Shown here: one piece after another, positions 26,903 through 35,929 of the stretch
Numbering within the stretch: the stretch's first letter is position 1
How the letters are laid out: each line of letters opens with the position of its first letter
Origin: Arthrobacter sp. PAMC25564
Lineage (GTDB): Bacteria > Actinomycetota > Actinomycetes > Actinomycetales > Micrococcaceae
Reading direction: 5' to 3'
DNA length: 64,000 nt
Assembly: GCF_004798705.1 (NCBI RefSeq)
Contig: NZ_CP039290.1
Span: 868,001 to 932,000 of the forward strand
Position numbers and translations under genes: made by a program
Notes under the pieces: model-generated
Databases searched by the model: none
Told to the model about the DNA's origin: nothing
Seen by the model: the letters and a program-made list of their open reading frames with translations, nothing else

Positions 26903-29327
26903 ATGACTGACAAGAAGTTCGAGGCCCGTTACCTGGCCCTGACGTTGTGGGCCGCAGATGCTGAGGCCCGGGGATTCCGCGTGCCCTGCCCTGGGGATCT
27001 GGCATCGATAGCAAGGGCGAAGACCGTCGACGTCCCCGGCGTGGACGCTGACCTGGTCGGGGCCTGGCCCAAGGCGATCAAGGAAGTCATGAACCAGGTG
27101 GCATTCAACATCGCCGAGCCGCACCGGCAACTGGGTCCCGAACTTGATGAGCCTGAAACCGATGCCGGGCGAAAGCCCGCAACGGAGAGCAGGTCCGATC
27201 CATCGCCGGTGGTCGGACCGGGAGCGCCGGCGGCGCCCGAGGCGCAGCCCCGAACGCCCGAGGCGAGAGTCCTCGAAGCGCTCAAGGCCTGGCGTGACGG
27301 CGAAACCGCGAACGGCCGGTCGTTCATTTCAAACCTGAAGGAGTCGCACCTCCATCAGGTGGCCAACTCCGGGGTGACCACTGCGGAGGACATCCGAAGG
27401 ATGCTTCCGCCCGCAGCCGGACGGTTCGCGGACGAGGTCGCGGACGTCGTCGGGGAGCCTGATCCGGGAGCTTCCCCAAGCGTTCCCGCCGTCGAGGTTC
27501 CGGTTCCGACCGGTCCAAAGGGAACGGTTCCGGCCGAACCCAAGAGCGTGCCGGCGGCCGAGCCGCCGGTCAGGCAGCCTGCCCCCGCTGAAGCCGGCCG
27601 GGCGCCGGCCGAGCCGATAGATCCAAAGTCCTTTGCTCAGTTCGAATATGGCCCGTCCACGCTGAATCCGGTCGCGCTAACCATCCGACGGGACGGCGAC
27701 GGTGCCCGGCAGTATTCGTGGCCACACAGCGGATCAGATCAGCCGATCAAGATCTACCGGGTGATCTCGAGCGATGACCACCCGCCCTATTCACCCGACC
27801 GGGCAGACCTCGTTTGTGTCGCGCACAGCGACTCAGCCGTGGATGGCAGGCCGCTCGGAGCCGCTGTCCGGCACCTTCAAGTCTGGCTCAACGAAGGACC
27901 TTCGATCGAAGCCGCGGTGGCAGCCCAGCCCACCCTGCATGCGCAAGGTGCCTTCGTAGGCGAGGTCCTCGGCGTTAATGTCACGGAGGATGAGGGGCGG
28001 ATCATTGGACAATGGTCGGCATTGCCCGGTACGCGAAGCGTCCAGGTGTTCCGGATTCCGATCGAAAAGGCGGCCACCGCGGGAGGAGACCCGCAGTACC
28101 GGATCCTGGCCGAATCAGACAATCTCGGCGGATTCGTTGACGCGCGCGCCGAACGGGGATCCCATTACCTCTACCAGGTCTATGCGGAAGCCGTTGTGGA
28201 CGGCGTCGCGCGGTTGTCGAGCCCCGCCAACAGTTCACTAAAGGTCTCAGCGGTGCTGGAGCCGGTCTCGGACCTGGAAATCCGGCTCAGCTCCGATCCG
28301 GACATACCGTACTTCGAATTGGAATGGAGCGCACCTGCGGGCGGAACGGTGTCGATTTACCGCACCGAACTGCCGCCAACTTCAGGCATCGAGTTGGAGG
28401 CGTTGTCCGCTGATTCTTTGGTGATCAACGGTTTGACGGACGAATCGAGGCTGTCGCATCCCATAGCGCTTTCACAGGGGCGGGCCTCGATGGTCAGCGT
28501 TCCGTGGCCGTCGGGTTGGACCAGGGCATACTTCACACCTGTGACTCTGCTTGACGGCATGGCGCTCGTCGGAGGCACGACCTTCAAGTCGCGCCGGGAA
28601 AAGGTCCGTAATCCCAAGATCCTGGAGCGCGTCAACAGCCAGATCCTCACCTTCGACTGGCCGGCCGGTGCAGCGTCGGTGCTGGTGTATCGCGGCCAGA
28701 CAGGGGACAGACCCGGAGCTGGCGCTGGGCGGAGATCCACTGGAAATCACCCAGGCGGACTACCAGCAGCGTGGGGGATTGCATTTCCATGACCAGCTTC
28801 CGTCCATGGGCTGTGACCTTCACCTGGTGCCCGTCAGTTTCGAGGCCGGCAGACGCGTGGCCGGGGCGCCAGCGACGGTGGCGTATCCGCCGATATTGAG
28901 GCTCGGCTACCAGATCGGGGTCAAGAAGAGCCTGCTCGGTAAGACCAGCGGTCTCACCGTCAGCGTCCATGCGATCGATTCGACGCCGTCCATGCCTCCT
29001 TTCGTCCTGGTGTACAACCGCGAGCGGCTCCCCCTGACTGTTCTCGATGGGGTCGCCCTGAGCATGGTCAGTGATGGGGATGAGGCAACCCCGCCGGCCC
29101 GTCGATTTGTTCCCGATACCAATCCTGGGCCCGACGGGTCCCGCACCTGGAAAACGGAGCCCGAGGCATGGTCCCGTGAAGTCAGTCCGACCGAGGGCTA
29201 TGTCCGGCTGTTCGCCGACTTGCCGGTCGATGTCTTGAGGATGGTCGCCCTGCTCGATCCGCCGCTTCGGTCATTGCGGCTCGCCGGCCCCGTGAACCCC
29301 TTCAAGGGGATGTTCGATGGGCGCTGA
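26903..29327 (+). pseudogene. FN3-like beta-domain protein, broken by a one-base frameshift
   Basis: The start is the ATG six bases after AGGAG. The first frame runs in phase to about 28702, then reads nonsense to a stop at 28792. The protein continues in the +1 frame from about 28707 (TDPELALGGDPLEITQADYQ) to a stop at 29327. The switch falls on GGGG at 28703-28706. Removing one G gives a single frame of about 807 residues. The N-terminus is a small helical domain (about 75 residues), then a Pro/Glu-rich linker, then repeated beta-sandwich units (IIGQWSALPGTRSVQVFRI, FELEWSAPAGGTVSIYRTE, LTFDWPAGAASVLVYRG) that look like FN3-type domains. Either a real inactivation, a sequencing error in a G run, or less likely programmed frameshifting. 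Confidence 0.7.
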
Positions 29328-32088
29328 CGGGGGCAAGATGACAGTGGAAAATTCGCCCAAGGGTGTTTCGCGGTGGGCGCAGCTCACGTACGCCTCATTT
29401 GACCCCGGGAACGGTGCCGGAGGCGGATGGCAAGTCAAGGACACCGCCGGAAACCTGAGCCACGACGAAGTCGAAGCCCTGAAATCCCGGATCGTGACAT
29501 CATTTGATCCTGCTGTCCCGTTGAGCGCGTTTCCGAGTCCCGCGGAGCTGGAGGCAATGCCCCGGAGACTGACGTACATCGCCGACGGCGGGGGCCGGGG
29601 TTCCTACTGGCACAGCGTCATGGCCGGCCGGGATTCCACGGGCCGGCCCGGGAACGTTTTCAGCCACGTGCTGCTGGACCGCACCATTGACGCGGCCGAA
29701 CCAGCGATCAGGCCCATTGAATTGTGGCGTTCGCCGGACCTGATGTGCCCCTTCGGTCCCGAACAGGTTGCCAGGTCCGGACTGGCCAACACCGGGCAGC
29801 CCGTCTTTGGGGCTGGATTGAGCCGGGAGACTGTCCTGGAATTCCTCTTCGACCCCGGCCGCTGGCGCATCGGGCTGCTCAGTGTGCTGCTTGACGCGGC
29901 GTCGGCAGCGCTGCGCGGGGGACCCCGGATAGTCCTTGTTGCCGACTCTGCGGAATCGGCTGCGCTTTGGATCGGTGCTTTGGCAAGCCTGACGTCCCCG
30001 AGCACCGCCCGTTGCCTGAGTTTCTCGGTCTACGAGAGAGCCGGTGCCCTGGCGACGGTCTTCGAACGGGGCGTACAGATAGCGTGCGTGCCGCGGAGCG
30101 ACGTGCCGGACTTGAGCCCGGACGCCGGCTACGCGGTTCTCGATGAGCGCGAAATGCCGGACCTCGGTGAAGTGGGCGGTCAGCCGCATGAGACCCAGGC
30201 CGGATCGCTGATCGTTGCGACGGCGTGGTCAGAACTCGCTCAGTCGGTGCTGCTGAACGCAGCTACTGCGGCTGCGGCTTTGGCTGAACTCGATGACATT
30301 TCGGCCCGTGTTGGGGATACGGGCCGGGAACCGGCCTGGCCTCTTGCGATGGCAGTTCTCAGGCTTGCCGAGCTATTTGGCGATCTCCAGGATGAGGCCG
30401 CTGCTGTGGTCAAGATGCATTCTCCTGACGCTCTGCGGCACGACGAGCAACTGCTTTCCTTGGCCCTATCGAGTATGGGCAGGGACAACGGCGGCGGGGC
30501 TGTTCAGGCTTGGGGCGATCTGCAGCGCGTGGACGTTTCCCCGTCCATCCGGGACACCCTGATAAACGTCTACATCGCGCGTGCCCTCGACGATCCTGAG
30601 TGGAGGGCCCGCACAGGGCCCATGCCCCTCCCACCCGATTACCGGCCCGAACTCGCGACGCCGGAATTGCGCGCTTCCGCCCGTCAGGCCGTTCTCGGAA
30701 TCCGGACCCAGGTCTTGGCGGAGCCCCGACACGACTCGCTGTACGGGGCGTTGCGGTTCCTTGATTTCCTTTGCCGCGGCGGGTTGGCAGATCTCTGGGA
30801 CCCGGACGATGACGTCCTTGCCGAGGCCACGACGCAAATTCTGGAGTGCGTCGTCTCCGCCGTGATAGACGACGACACCGCCGCGGCGGCCATGGTGACC
30901 GCCGTCGGCCAGTTGTCGCCCCGGCTCTGCAGATCCATTGTCGCCGCTGTAGGAAGCACCGCGAGATTCCACACCTCCGCGGCCGGACACCGCATCCCGC
31001 CGCCCTTCTGCGACTGGCTCCTGTGGGCGGCCGCGCCCGCTGAGCTCGACCGATTCTTCCGGACCGTGACGGAGACCTCGCAGATTCCGGAACTTCTCGG
31101 CGAAATTGCAATCTGGCAGTGTGTATCCGGCCAGGGAACATCGGAGGGAGCGCGGCCGATCGCGGCCATGGCACTGATAGCGGACGACCCCAGCAGCCCT
31201 CACAACCGGTTGTGGGACGCAGTCTTCACGTCGGCCCCCGCGTGGAGCGCCGGCGAACTGCTGGTGATCGAGCGTCGCTGTCCCCGGTATCTGCCGGGGC
31301 AAACCTTTGTGCCGGCACTCGTGCTCGAGCCGCGATCCGGGACGCTGGATCAACTGGTGGATCTGATCGAGAAGGAACGCGGGGACGGCGACGGCGCCGA
31401 AGTCGATTTCGCGCGTCTCAGGCTTGAGTCCCGCGGGGGGTGGACGACGAGATATGCCGAACAGCTTCCCGGCGTTGCGGACTGGATGATTGAGACGGTC
31501 CAGGCTGCGCTGGAGGCGGTCCACCCGCGTAGCCTGCCCCCGGAGGTGACGGATGCCGTCGTCGTCGCGGCAGCGCTGGTTTCCGGGCATCGTCCGGGCG
31601 AGTATGTATGGCCATCCTTGGTGCGGAACCTCGTGGCCGGCTACAAGCCGGAGCCGGAGGCCCGGGCCGTTGGCATCTTGCAGGACTGCGCAGACCAGGG
31701 GCTTCTGGGCGGGCAACTCCTCCAGCGTCTTGCAGAAGTTGCTCTGGAAAATGCGCCCGGCTATCCGGATCCGCCATCCGCGCAGCGGCATCCGCTGTCC
31801 GGTGTGACCTGGGATCCGGGTGACGGGCCGGTGCCGTTGTTGGAGGTTCCACTGCGCAGGGTCCTGGCAACATGCCACGCGTCCACTTCCATGGCACTGT
31901 CCGAGTCGCTCGCCGCCCGGCTCTGGCCGAAATCTTCGGAAGCGATGACCGATCGCCGTGCAGAGAAGGCATACGACGACCGGGACCGGTTCCTGCGGTC
32001 CTGGTGGAAATCCTTGGTTGAACCAACAGCAAGCCCAAGGCCGACATTTCTGGGTGCCCTCAGGCCCGGAACAAGAAAGGATCGCTAA
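29317..32088 (+). CDS. GTPase-associated protein 1 (GAP1-N2 type)
   Basis: A 923-residue protein. Its N-terminal 250 residues carry the marks of the GAP1-N2 domain: WAQLTYASFDPGNGAGGGWQVK, PRRLTYIADG, YWHSVMAGRDSTGRPGNVFSHV and RPIELWRSPDLMCPFGP. The rest is helical, consistent with the GAP1-M and GAP1-C parts of the family. GAP1 proteins were defined as partners of TRAFAC-type GTPases in predicted NTP-dependent conflict systems, and such a GTPase is encoded two genes downstream. AAGGGGA six bases before the first ATG supports this start, which overlaps the end of the frameshifted gene; the ATG at 29338 is the alternative. The stop overlaps the next start (TAATG). Confidence 0.8.
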   Translation: MGADGGKMTVENSPKGVSRWAQLTYASFDPGNGAGGGWQVKDTAGNLSHDEVEALKSRIVTSFDPAVPLSAFPSPAELEAMPRRLTYIADGGGRGSYWHSVMAGRDSTGRPGNVFSHVLLDRTIDAAEPAIRPIELWRSPDLMCPFGPEQVARSGLANTGQPVFGAGLSRETVLEFLFDPGRWRIGLLSVLLDAASAALRGGPRIVLVADSAESAALWIGALASLTSPSTARCLSFSVYERAGALATVFERGVQIACVPRSDVPDLSPDAGYAVLDEREMPDLGEVGGQPHETQAGSLIVATAWSELAQSVLLNAATAAAALAELDDISARVGDTGREPAWPLAMAVLRLAELFGDLQDEAAAVVKMHSPDALRHDEQLLSLALSSMGRDNGGGAVQAWGDLQRVDVSPSIRDTLINVYIARALDDPEWRARTGPMPLPPDYRPELATPELRASARQAVLGIRTQVLAEPRHDSLYGALRFLDFLCRGGLADLWDPDDDVLAEATTQILECVVSAVIDDDTAAAAMVTAVGQLSPRLCRSIVAAVGSTARFHTSAAGHRIPPPFCDWLLWAAAPAELDRFFRTVTETSQIPELLGEIAIWQCVSGQGTSEGARPIAAMALIADDPSSPHNRLWDAVFTSAPAWSAGELLVIERRCPRYLPGQTFVPALVLEPRSGTLDQLVDLIEKERGDGDGAEVDFARLRLESRGGWTTRYAEQLPGVADWMIETVQAALEAVHPRSLPPEVTDAVVVAAALVSGHRPGEYVWPSLVRNLVAGYKPEPEARAVGILQDCADQGLLGGQLLQRLAEVALENAPGYPDPPSAQRHPLSGVTWDPGDGPVPLLEVPLRRVLATCHASTSMALSESLAARLWPKSSEAMTDRRAEKAYDDRDRFLRSWWKSLVEPTASPRPTFLGALRPGTRKDR

Positions 32089-33140
32089 TGCCCACATATT
32101 TGCTGGAGGGCACGAATGAAGTCCGGCTCACCGTCCGTCCCCTTAACATGACAGTGCGTGTCGAGGGCGGGGGCGTGGAGGCCTGGCTGGAGGTGACGCA
32201 GGGTGGCCGCTCCGTCCCGTCCGTGGTCCGGCCGCCGAGCATGGTCATCCTGCCCAGGGTTGAGGCCGCGACGACTGTCTCCGTGATTCCGACTGGCAGG
32301 GATCGTTTCCCGTCACAGACGGTTGTGCATTTTTCTGTTGCCGTCGAAGACCGGGAATCGGGGGATCCGCAACGAGCCGTTCTGGTTCCGGTCGATGTTT
32401 CAGGATTGGACAGGAAGGACCTGGTCTCGGTCGAACTGGTCGACGGAGCATTGAGCCTCAGGGCTGCCCAGAACAAGGAGGATTCCGATCTGGGGGCACT
32501 CGGAAACGCGGCACGTGTCGCCGCTCGCGAATTGCTCGGTGTGCAAAGCTTCGATGACGGTGCGGCCTTAACAATGAATATTGCGGTGGACCGCTCGGGT
32601 TCGGCGTTGCATTTGGCCAGGAACGGAACGTTCGCCGGACTGGTCCGAGTCCTGACCGGTGTCGCCCAAGTGATCACGAACGGTACCGATATTTCCGCTG
32701 GGATCATTGGGAACTCGGCGGAGCGGCTCCCCTCGCAGCCTCTGGTGGCTCTTCCCCAGTCGGTACAGGACGCACAACTTAGCCGCATTCCCTCGAACGG
32801 CTTCCGGTCGGCGTCGCGTCTGCCTTGGACACAGCCCGATAATTCGAACTCCCTCACCTATCTTCTGACGGACTCGCTGCCGGCAGACGTCGTCGAACTG
32901 GAAACCGCCGAGCAAGCGGCACCGGGCCGGCGGCACATCGTCGCCGTCACGTCCCCCGGCGTCTGGCGGCTGCTGGGCGGTACAACCGTTCACAGTACTG
33001 TTGTTGAGCCGCCCGCGGGGGACGAAACGCTGGAAGCCAGGCTTCTGGCCGACCCGGCAGAATTACGCGGACTCGTAACTTCGCTATTGCAAAGCGTTTT
33101 TGACCGTGACACCGTTTTCGCTGAAAGGACCGGTCTGTGA
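32088..33140 (+). CDS. vWA-like protein of the operon
   Basis: A 350-residue protein. The N-terminal 120 residues are beta-rich (YLLEGTNEVRLTVRPLNMTVRVEGGG). A vWA-like segment follows in which LTMNIAVDRSGSALHLARNG holds a DxSxS MIDAS motif at residues 168-172, then a helix GTFAGLVRVLTGVAQVI as in TerY-type domains. SPGVWRLLGG lies near the end. This is cytosolic, unlike the first vWA protein, since no signal or TM segment is seen. Coupled to both neighbours: the start overlaps the GAP1 stop by one base and the stop overlaps the GTPase GTG by four. Assignment as vWA rests on the MIDAS and the following helix. Confidence 0.6.
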   Translation: MPTYLLEGTNEVRLTVRPLNMTVRVEGGGVEAWLEVTQGGRSVPSVVRPPSMVILPRVEAATTVSVIPTGRDRFPSQTVVHFSVAVEDRESGDPQRAVLVPVDVSGLDRKDLVSVELVDGALSLRAAQNKEDSDLGALGNAARVAARELLGVQSFDDGAALTMNIAVDRSGSALHLARNGTFAGLVRVLTGVAQVITNGTDISAGIIGNSAERLPSQPLVALPQSVQDAQLSRIPSNGFRSASRLPWTQPDNSNSLTYLLTDSLPADVVELETAEQAAPGRRHIVAVTSPGVWRLLGGTTVHSTVVEPPAGDETLEARLLADPAELRGLVTSLLQSVFDRDTVFAERTGL

Positions 33141-34300
33141 CGACCCGATGCCCTTCGTGCTTCCAGCGATTGCCCGAAGACTCCTATTTGTGGCTCTGCC
33201 GCTCGGGCAAATGCCCCACCTCACCCGACGATGTGGCCAGCCGCTACATGGGGAAGACGGTCAGCAACGGCCCTGCTGTGCGGCAGGACCGACCTCCGGC
33301 GGCACCCCGGGGCTGGGCGCCCACGGCACCGGTCCAGTGCCCCCAATGCCACGAGATTGCACCGGAGGCCTGCCCGCATTGCCACCAAACCCTCATTGAG
33401 GGATGGCGCGAAGCAAGCGCTACCTGCATCGCCATGAATGGGGCACGGGCCACCGGAAAATCCCTCTACATCGCCGTCCTCATCAAGCAATTGGGCCACT
33501 TTATGGCCACGATGAACGGCACAATTCACTTTGCAGATGCGCGAACGCAGGAAACGTACAAAAACATATACGAAAAGCCCCTATTTGAAGCCCGTGGACT
33601 GATGCCGGCAACCCCACCCGCCGCTACGCACGATTCGTATGTGGTGGAGCCTTTGATCTTTAGCCTTGGCATCCTGAATGGGGTCAGGAGATACCTGGTG
33701 ATCCGTGACGTGGCAGGCGAGGACATGGAAAAGCCGCCAGCAGACACGATGCCATTGGCTTTCCTGCGGCACGCTGACGGTGTCTTCTTCATGTTTGACC
33801 CGCTCACCGTTCCGGACATCCGCGCCAAGGTGCAGGACCTCATCCCGGCGCAGCTCCGCCTGGGCGGGGATCCCAACACGGTCCTGAGCAACCTGCTTAA
33901 CATCATCGGAACGGCGACGCCGCCGCTGGCCGTCATCTTGTCGAAGTTTGATGCAATGCAAGAGCTCCGGAATGTGGATGATGTCCAGTGGCAATCAGTC
34001 ATGTCCAATTCCGGTGCGGCCTTCCTGCGGGACCCAAGCCTGGAGTCCTCCAAGTATGACCAGGACGACGGCGAACTCCTGCACGAAGAGGTGCGCAGCC
34101 TGCTGCACAAACTGAACGCACGGCACCTGGTCCTGAGCCTGGAGAATCCGGGCGCCGGCCAGCGCATCCCGTACAGGTTCTTTGCAGTTTCCGCACTCGG
34201 CGAGTCACCGTCAGGCGACGCCGTCCACTCACGGGGAATCGCGCCGTTCCGGTGCCTTGATCCTGCCAAATGGGTACTAAGCATGACGGGTGCCATCTAG
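33137..34300 (+). CDS. zinc-ribbon TRAFAC-like GTPase
   Basis: A 387-residue protein. Two zinc-binding clusters open it (Cys5, 8, 21, 26 and Cys68, 71, 79, 82), followed by a P-loop GTPase domain. Walker A is GARATGKS at 102-109, the switch II/Walker B DxxG is DVAG at 191-194 in LVIRDVAGEDM, and the base-recognition motif is SKFD at 269-272 (NKxD-like). This matches the GTPase component paired with GAP1 proteins in predicted conflict systems. The domain is single and complete. The GTG start overlaps the previous TGA, so it is strictly coupled to the vWA-like gene. Confidence 0.82.
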   Translation: MTTRCPSCFQRLPEDSYLWLCRSGKCPTSPDDVASRYMGKTVSNGPAVRQDRPPAAPRGWAPTAPVQCPQCHEIAPEACPHCHQTLIEGWREASATCIAMNGARATGKSLYIAVLIKQLGHFMATMNGTIHFADARTQETYKNIYEKPLFEARGLMPATPPAATHDSYVVEPLIFSLGILNGVRRYLVIRDVAGEDMEKPPADTMPLAFLRHADGVFFMFDPLTVPDIRAKVQDLIPAQLRLGGDPNTVLSNLLNIIGTATPPLAVILSKFDAMQELRNVDDVQWQSVMSNSGAAFLRDPSLESSKYDQDDGELLHEEVRSLLHKLNARHLVLSLENPGAGQRIPYRFFAVSALGESPSGDAVHSRGIAPFRCLDPAKWVLSMTGAI

Positions 34301-34353
34301 CCATCCGCCGAGTCCGGAACCCGCGTTCAGCCGCGGTGGGAGGAATGGTCACA

Positions 34354-35307
34354 GTGAATCTGGGCATGTGGGCCAATTTCGCGATTCAGTCCGGGCTCAT
34401 CGCGGTCCTGGCTGCCAGCCTTTTCGGCGCGATAGCCGGCTTTGGACTGGCCTCGATCGGCCGATTCAGCCGCACCCTTGGAGTCGCGGCCGGCATCCTC
34501 GTTCCGGTGCTGGGCGTGGCCATCCTGGCGGCAGTCGCGGTCGCGAGGAGGGAGCGCCGGTCTGGTCACGACACCGCCCTGCCGTGGCAGTGGAAGAGCC
34601 GCAGCGGCATTGTTTCCCTGGCTAGCCTCGCGGCGCTCACTGGCGTCGTTGCGGTGACGGCCTTTGTCGATTGGTTCGTGGTCCGGATTCCCGGGGTCTC
34701 GCGGATCAGCGTTGGTGCGTGGGGAACGGTGCTCGGCGGTGCCGTAGTGGTCACGATTGCGCTCATGATCCTTGGGGGCCTGCCGCTGCTCAGGCGTCCC
34801 AGCCGGGGCTCTGCGATTTTGCTGGCGTGGGTCGGCAGCACCTGGATGTTCCTGGCCGGTGTAGCCGTCGCGCTGCGTGCGCCGGTTGTGGAACTGGCCT
34901 CTTCCCTGGGTGCCCTGAAGTTCACGGTCGCGGACGCGTTGGGGGCGTTGAACCTGGATGCGGGCGCGGTGGGGATCGACTTGCCGCCAACGGTGGACCC
35001 CGCCATGCTCGGGCTTTCCGGTGCCAGGGTCGAACCGGGCGCCGTTGATTTGGCTGCCCCCATCCAGGGGCTCCAGTTTGAGATCGGCCCGGCGTGGTAT
35101 TGCCTGCTTCTGTTCTCCGCAGGACTCCTGCTGTGGTCTTTTCTCGTAGTCCGGCAGGCCGACAGGATAGCCCGCCGCCCTTCACCGGGCGGCTCAGGCA
35201 TGGACCGTCAAGCTGCGGCCGGACCGGAAGCTCCGATTCCGGTCCGCCCGCTCAGCTGGAGCCAAGAGCGGTCCAGCGACGGATCGTATTGGGGTACCGG
35301 AAACTGA
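34354..35307 (+). CDS. multi-TM membrane protein, last gene of the operon
   Basis: A 317-residue protein with about six TM helices (for example LIAVLAASLFGAIAGFGLA, GVAAGILVPVLGVAILAAVAV, GIVSLASLAALTGVVAVTAF, WYCLLLFSAGLLLWSFLVV). An extracytoplasmic segment of about 80 residues precedes the last helix. The cytosolic tail is Pro/Ser-rich and ends SSDGSYWGTGN. GGGAGG lies ten bases before the GTG chosen here and only one base before the ATG at 34345, so the GTG is preferred. The stop codon lies inside a hairpin shared with the convergent gene. Function unknown; probably the membrane base of the system together with the first gene. Confidence 0.65.
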   Translation: MNLGMWANFAIQSGLIAVLAASLFGAIAGFGLASIGRFSRTLGVAAGILVPVLGVAILAAVAVARRERRSGHDTALPWQWKSRSGIVSLASLAALTGVVAVTAFVDWFVVRIPGVSRISVGAWGTVLGGAVVVTIALMILGGLPLLRRPSRGSAILLAWVGSTWMFLAGVAVALRAPVVELASSLGALKFTVADALGALNLDAGAVGIDLPPTVDPAMLGLSGARVEPGAVDLAAPIQGLQFEIGPAWYCLLLFSAGLLLWSFLVVRQADRIARRPSPGGSGMDRQAAAGPEAPIPVRPLSWSQERSSDGSYWGTGN

Positions 35308-35323
35308 CAGGCGAACCTGTCAG
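35304..35323. terminator. hairpin covering both convergent stop codons
   Basis: CTGACAGG, loop CGAA, CCTGTCAG: a perfect 8-bp stem. It includes the TGA of the membrane protein on the plus strand and the TGA of the small membrane protein on the minus strand. No T-run follows on either side, so this may be a factor-dependent or weak bidirectional terminator. Confidence 0.5.
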
Positions 35324-35619
35324 CGGTCCAGCATTCCACCCTGCGGAACAACCCCAACGGAAGACGTCTGCGGCTGGAAGTCACCGGGAAGCTCCACCGC
35401 GGAGGCGTGGTGGACCAGGCGGTCCCACGCGTGATTGATGCCGTGGACCAGCCCCAGCAATGTGCTGGCCACGATGGCCCAGGCGAGGCGCCCGACGCCC
35501 ACCAGGACCAGCGCCGCGAAGGCCGCCGTCATCATGAAGAGGGCAATCACCAAGGCAACCACGAGAGTTCCAAAGAACACCATGGTTGCCGTTTCCACTG
35601 CGCTTAGGTCGAACTGCAT
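35320..35619 (-). CDS. small membrane protein, paralogue of the 12.4-12.8 kb gene
   Basis: A 99-residue protein with two TM stretches (ATMVFFGTLVVALVIALFMM and AFAALVLVGVGRLAWAIVAS) and a polar tail. FFGTLxVAxV and LVLxGVGRL are shared with the 119-residue protein at 12.4-12.8 kb; the tails differ. It converges on the large operon and is divergent from jetA. Function unknown. Confidence 0.65.
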   Translation of the reverse strand: MQFDLSAVETATMVFFGTLVVALVIALFMMTAAFAALVLVGVGRLAWAIVASTLLGLVHGINHAWDRLVHHASAVELPGDFQPQTSSVGVVPQGGMLDR

Positions 35620-35734
35620 TGTTCCCCCTGATCATCACCTTGGCTGAACCGCTAGCCCCGAGCGTAGGGGGACTGTGGTGGATGCAACTAGGGTCTTGGG
35701 GCCGTGGCGCGGCCGTTGATACGGGATCGAAATA

Positions 35735-35748
35735 CTACTGGAGAGTAG
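35735..35748. promoter_or_regulatory. second CTAC-type operator candidate
   Basis: CTACTGGAGAGTAG is an interrupted palindrome (CTACT-N4-AGTAG). Its context AATACTAC-N6-GTAGGT is identical in all fixed positions to the site upstream of the acyl-CoA dehydrogenase at 15.5 kb. It lies between the divergent small membrane gene and jetA and could serve either. Confidence 0.4.
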
Positions 35749-35769
35749 GTCACGGAGCGGTCGCGGAAA

Positions 35770-35832
35770 CAACGCGGGGTCATCTGCGGCCCATGTCACG
35801 GTCCGCGATGGGCCCGGTACGACCCCGCGTTG
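35770..35832. repeat. 63-bp imperfect palindrome, left flank of jetABC
   Basis: Two 25-base arms (35770-35794 and 35808-35832) around a 13-base loop. The outer 12 bases, CAACGCGGGGTC, pair perfectly with the right end, and GGCCCAT pairs at the inner end. The same design, arm length, loop length and outer sequence recur at 41.83-41.90 kb after jetC. It looks like a REP-like or small non-autonomous palindromic element. Confidence 0.75.
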
Positions 35833-35834
35833 GA

Positions 35835-35863
35835 TTAATGCGGCCGGGGGGCTGCGTTAACCT
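35835..35863 (+). promoter_or_regulatory. candidate promoter of jetABC
   Basis: TTAATG, a 17-base spacer and TAACCT, between the palindromic repeat and jetA. Hexamers are moderate; the spacing is ideal. Confidence 0.35.
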
Positions 35864-35929
35864 TGTAGTTGGCAGTCTTCTTCGAATCCGCTGCCCGACA
35901 ACATCCCCAAGGCAGCCGAAGGAGAGTGC

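Noticed and set aside
28703..28706. Programmed ribosomal frameshift in the FN3-like gene
   Set aside because: No slippery heptamer, rare codon or downstream structure is apparent; mutation or sequence error is simpler.
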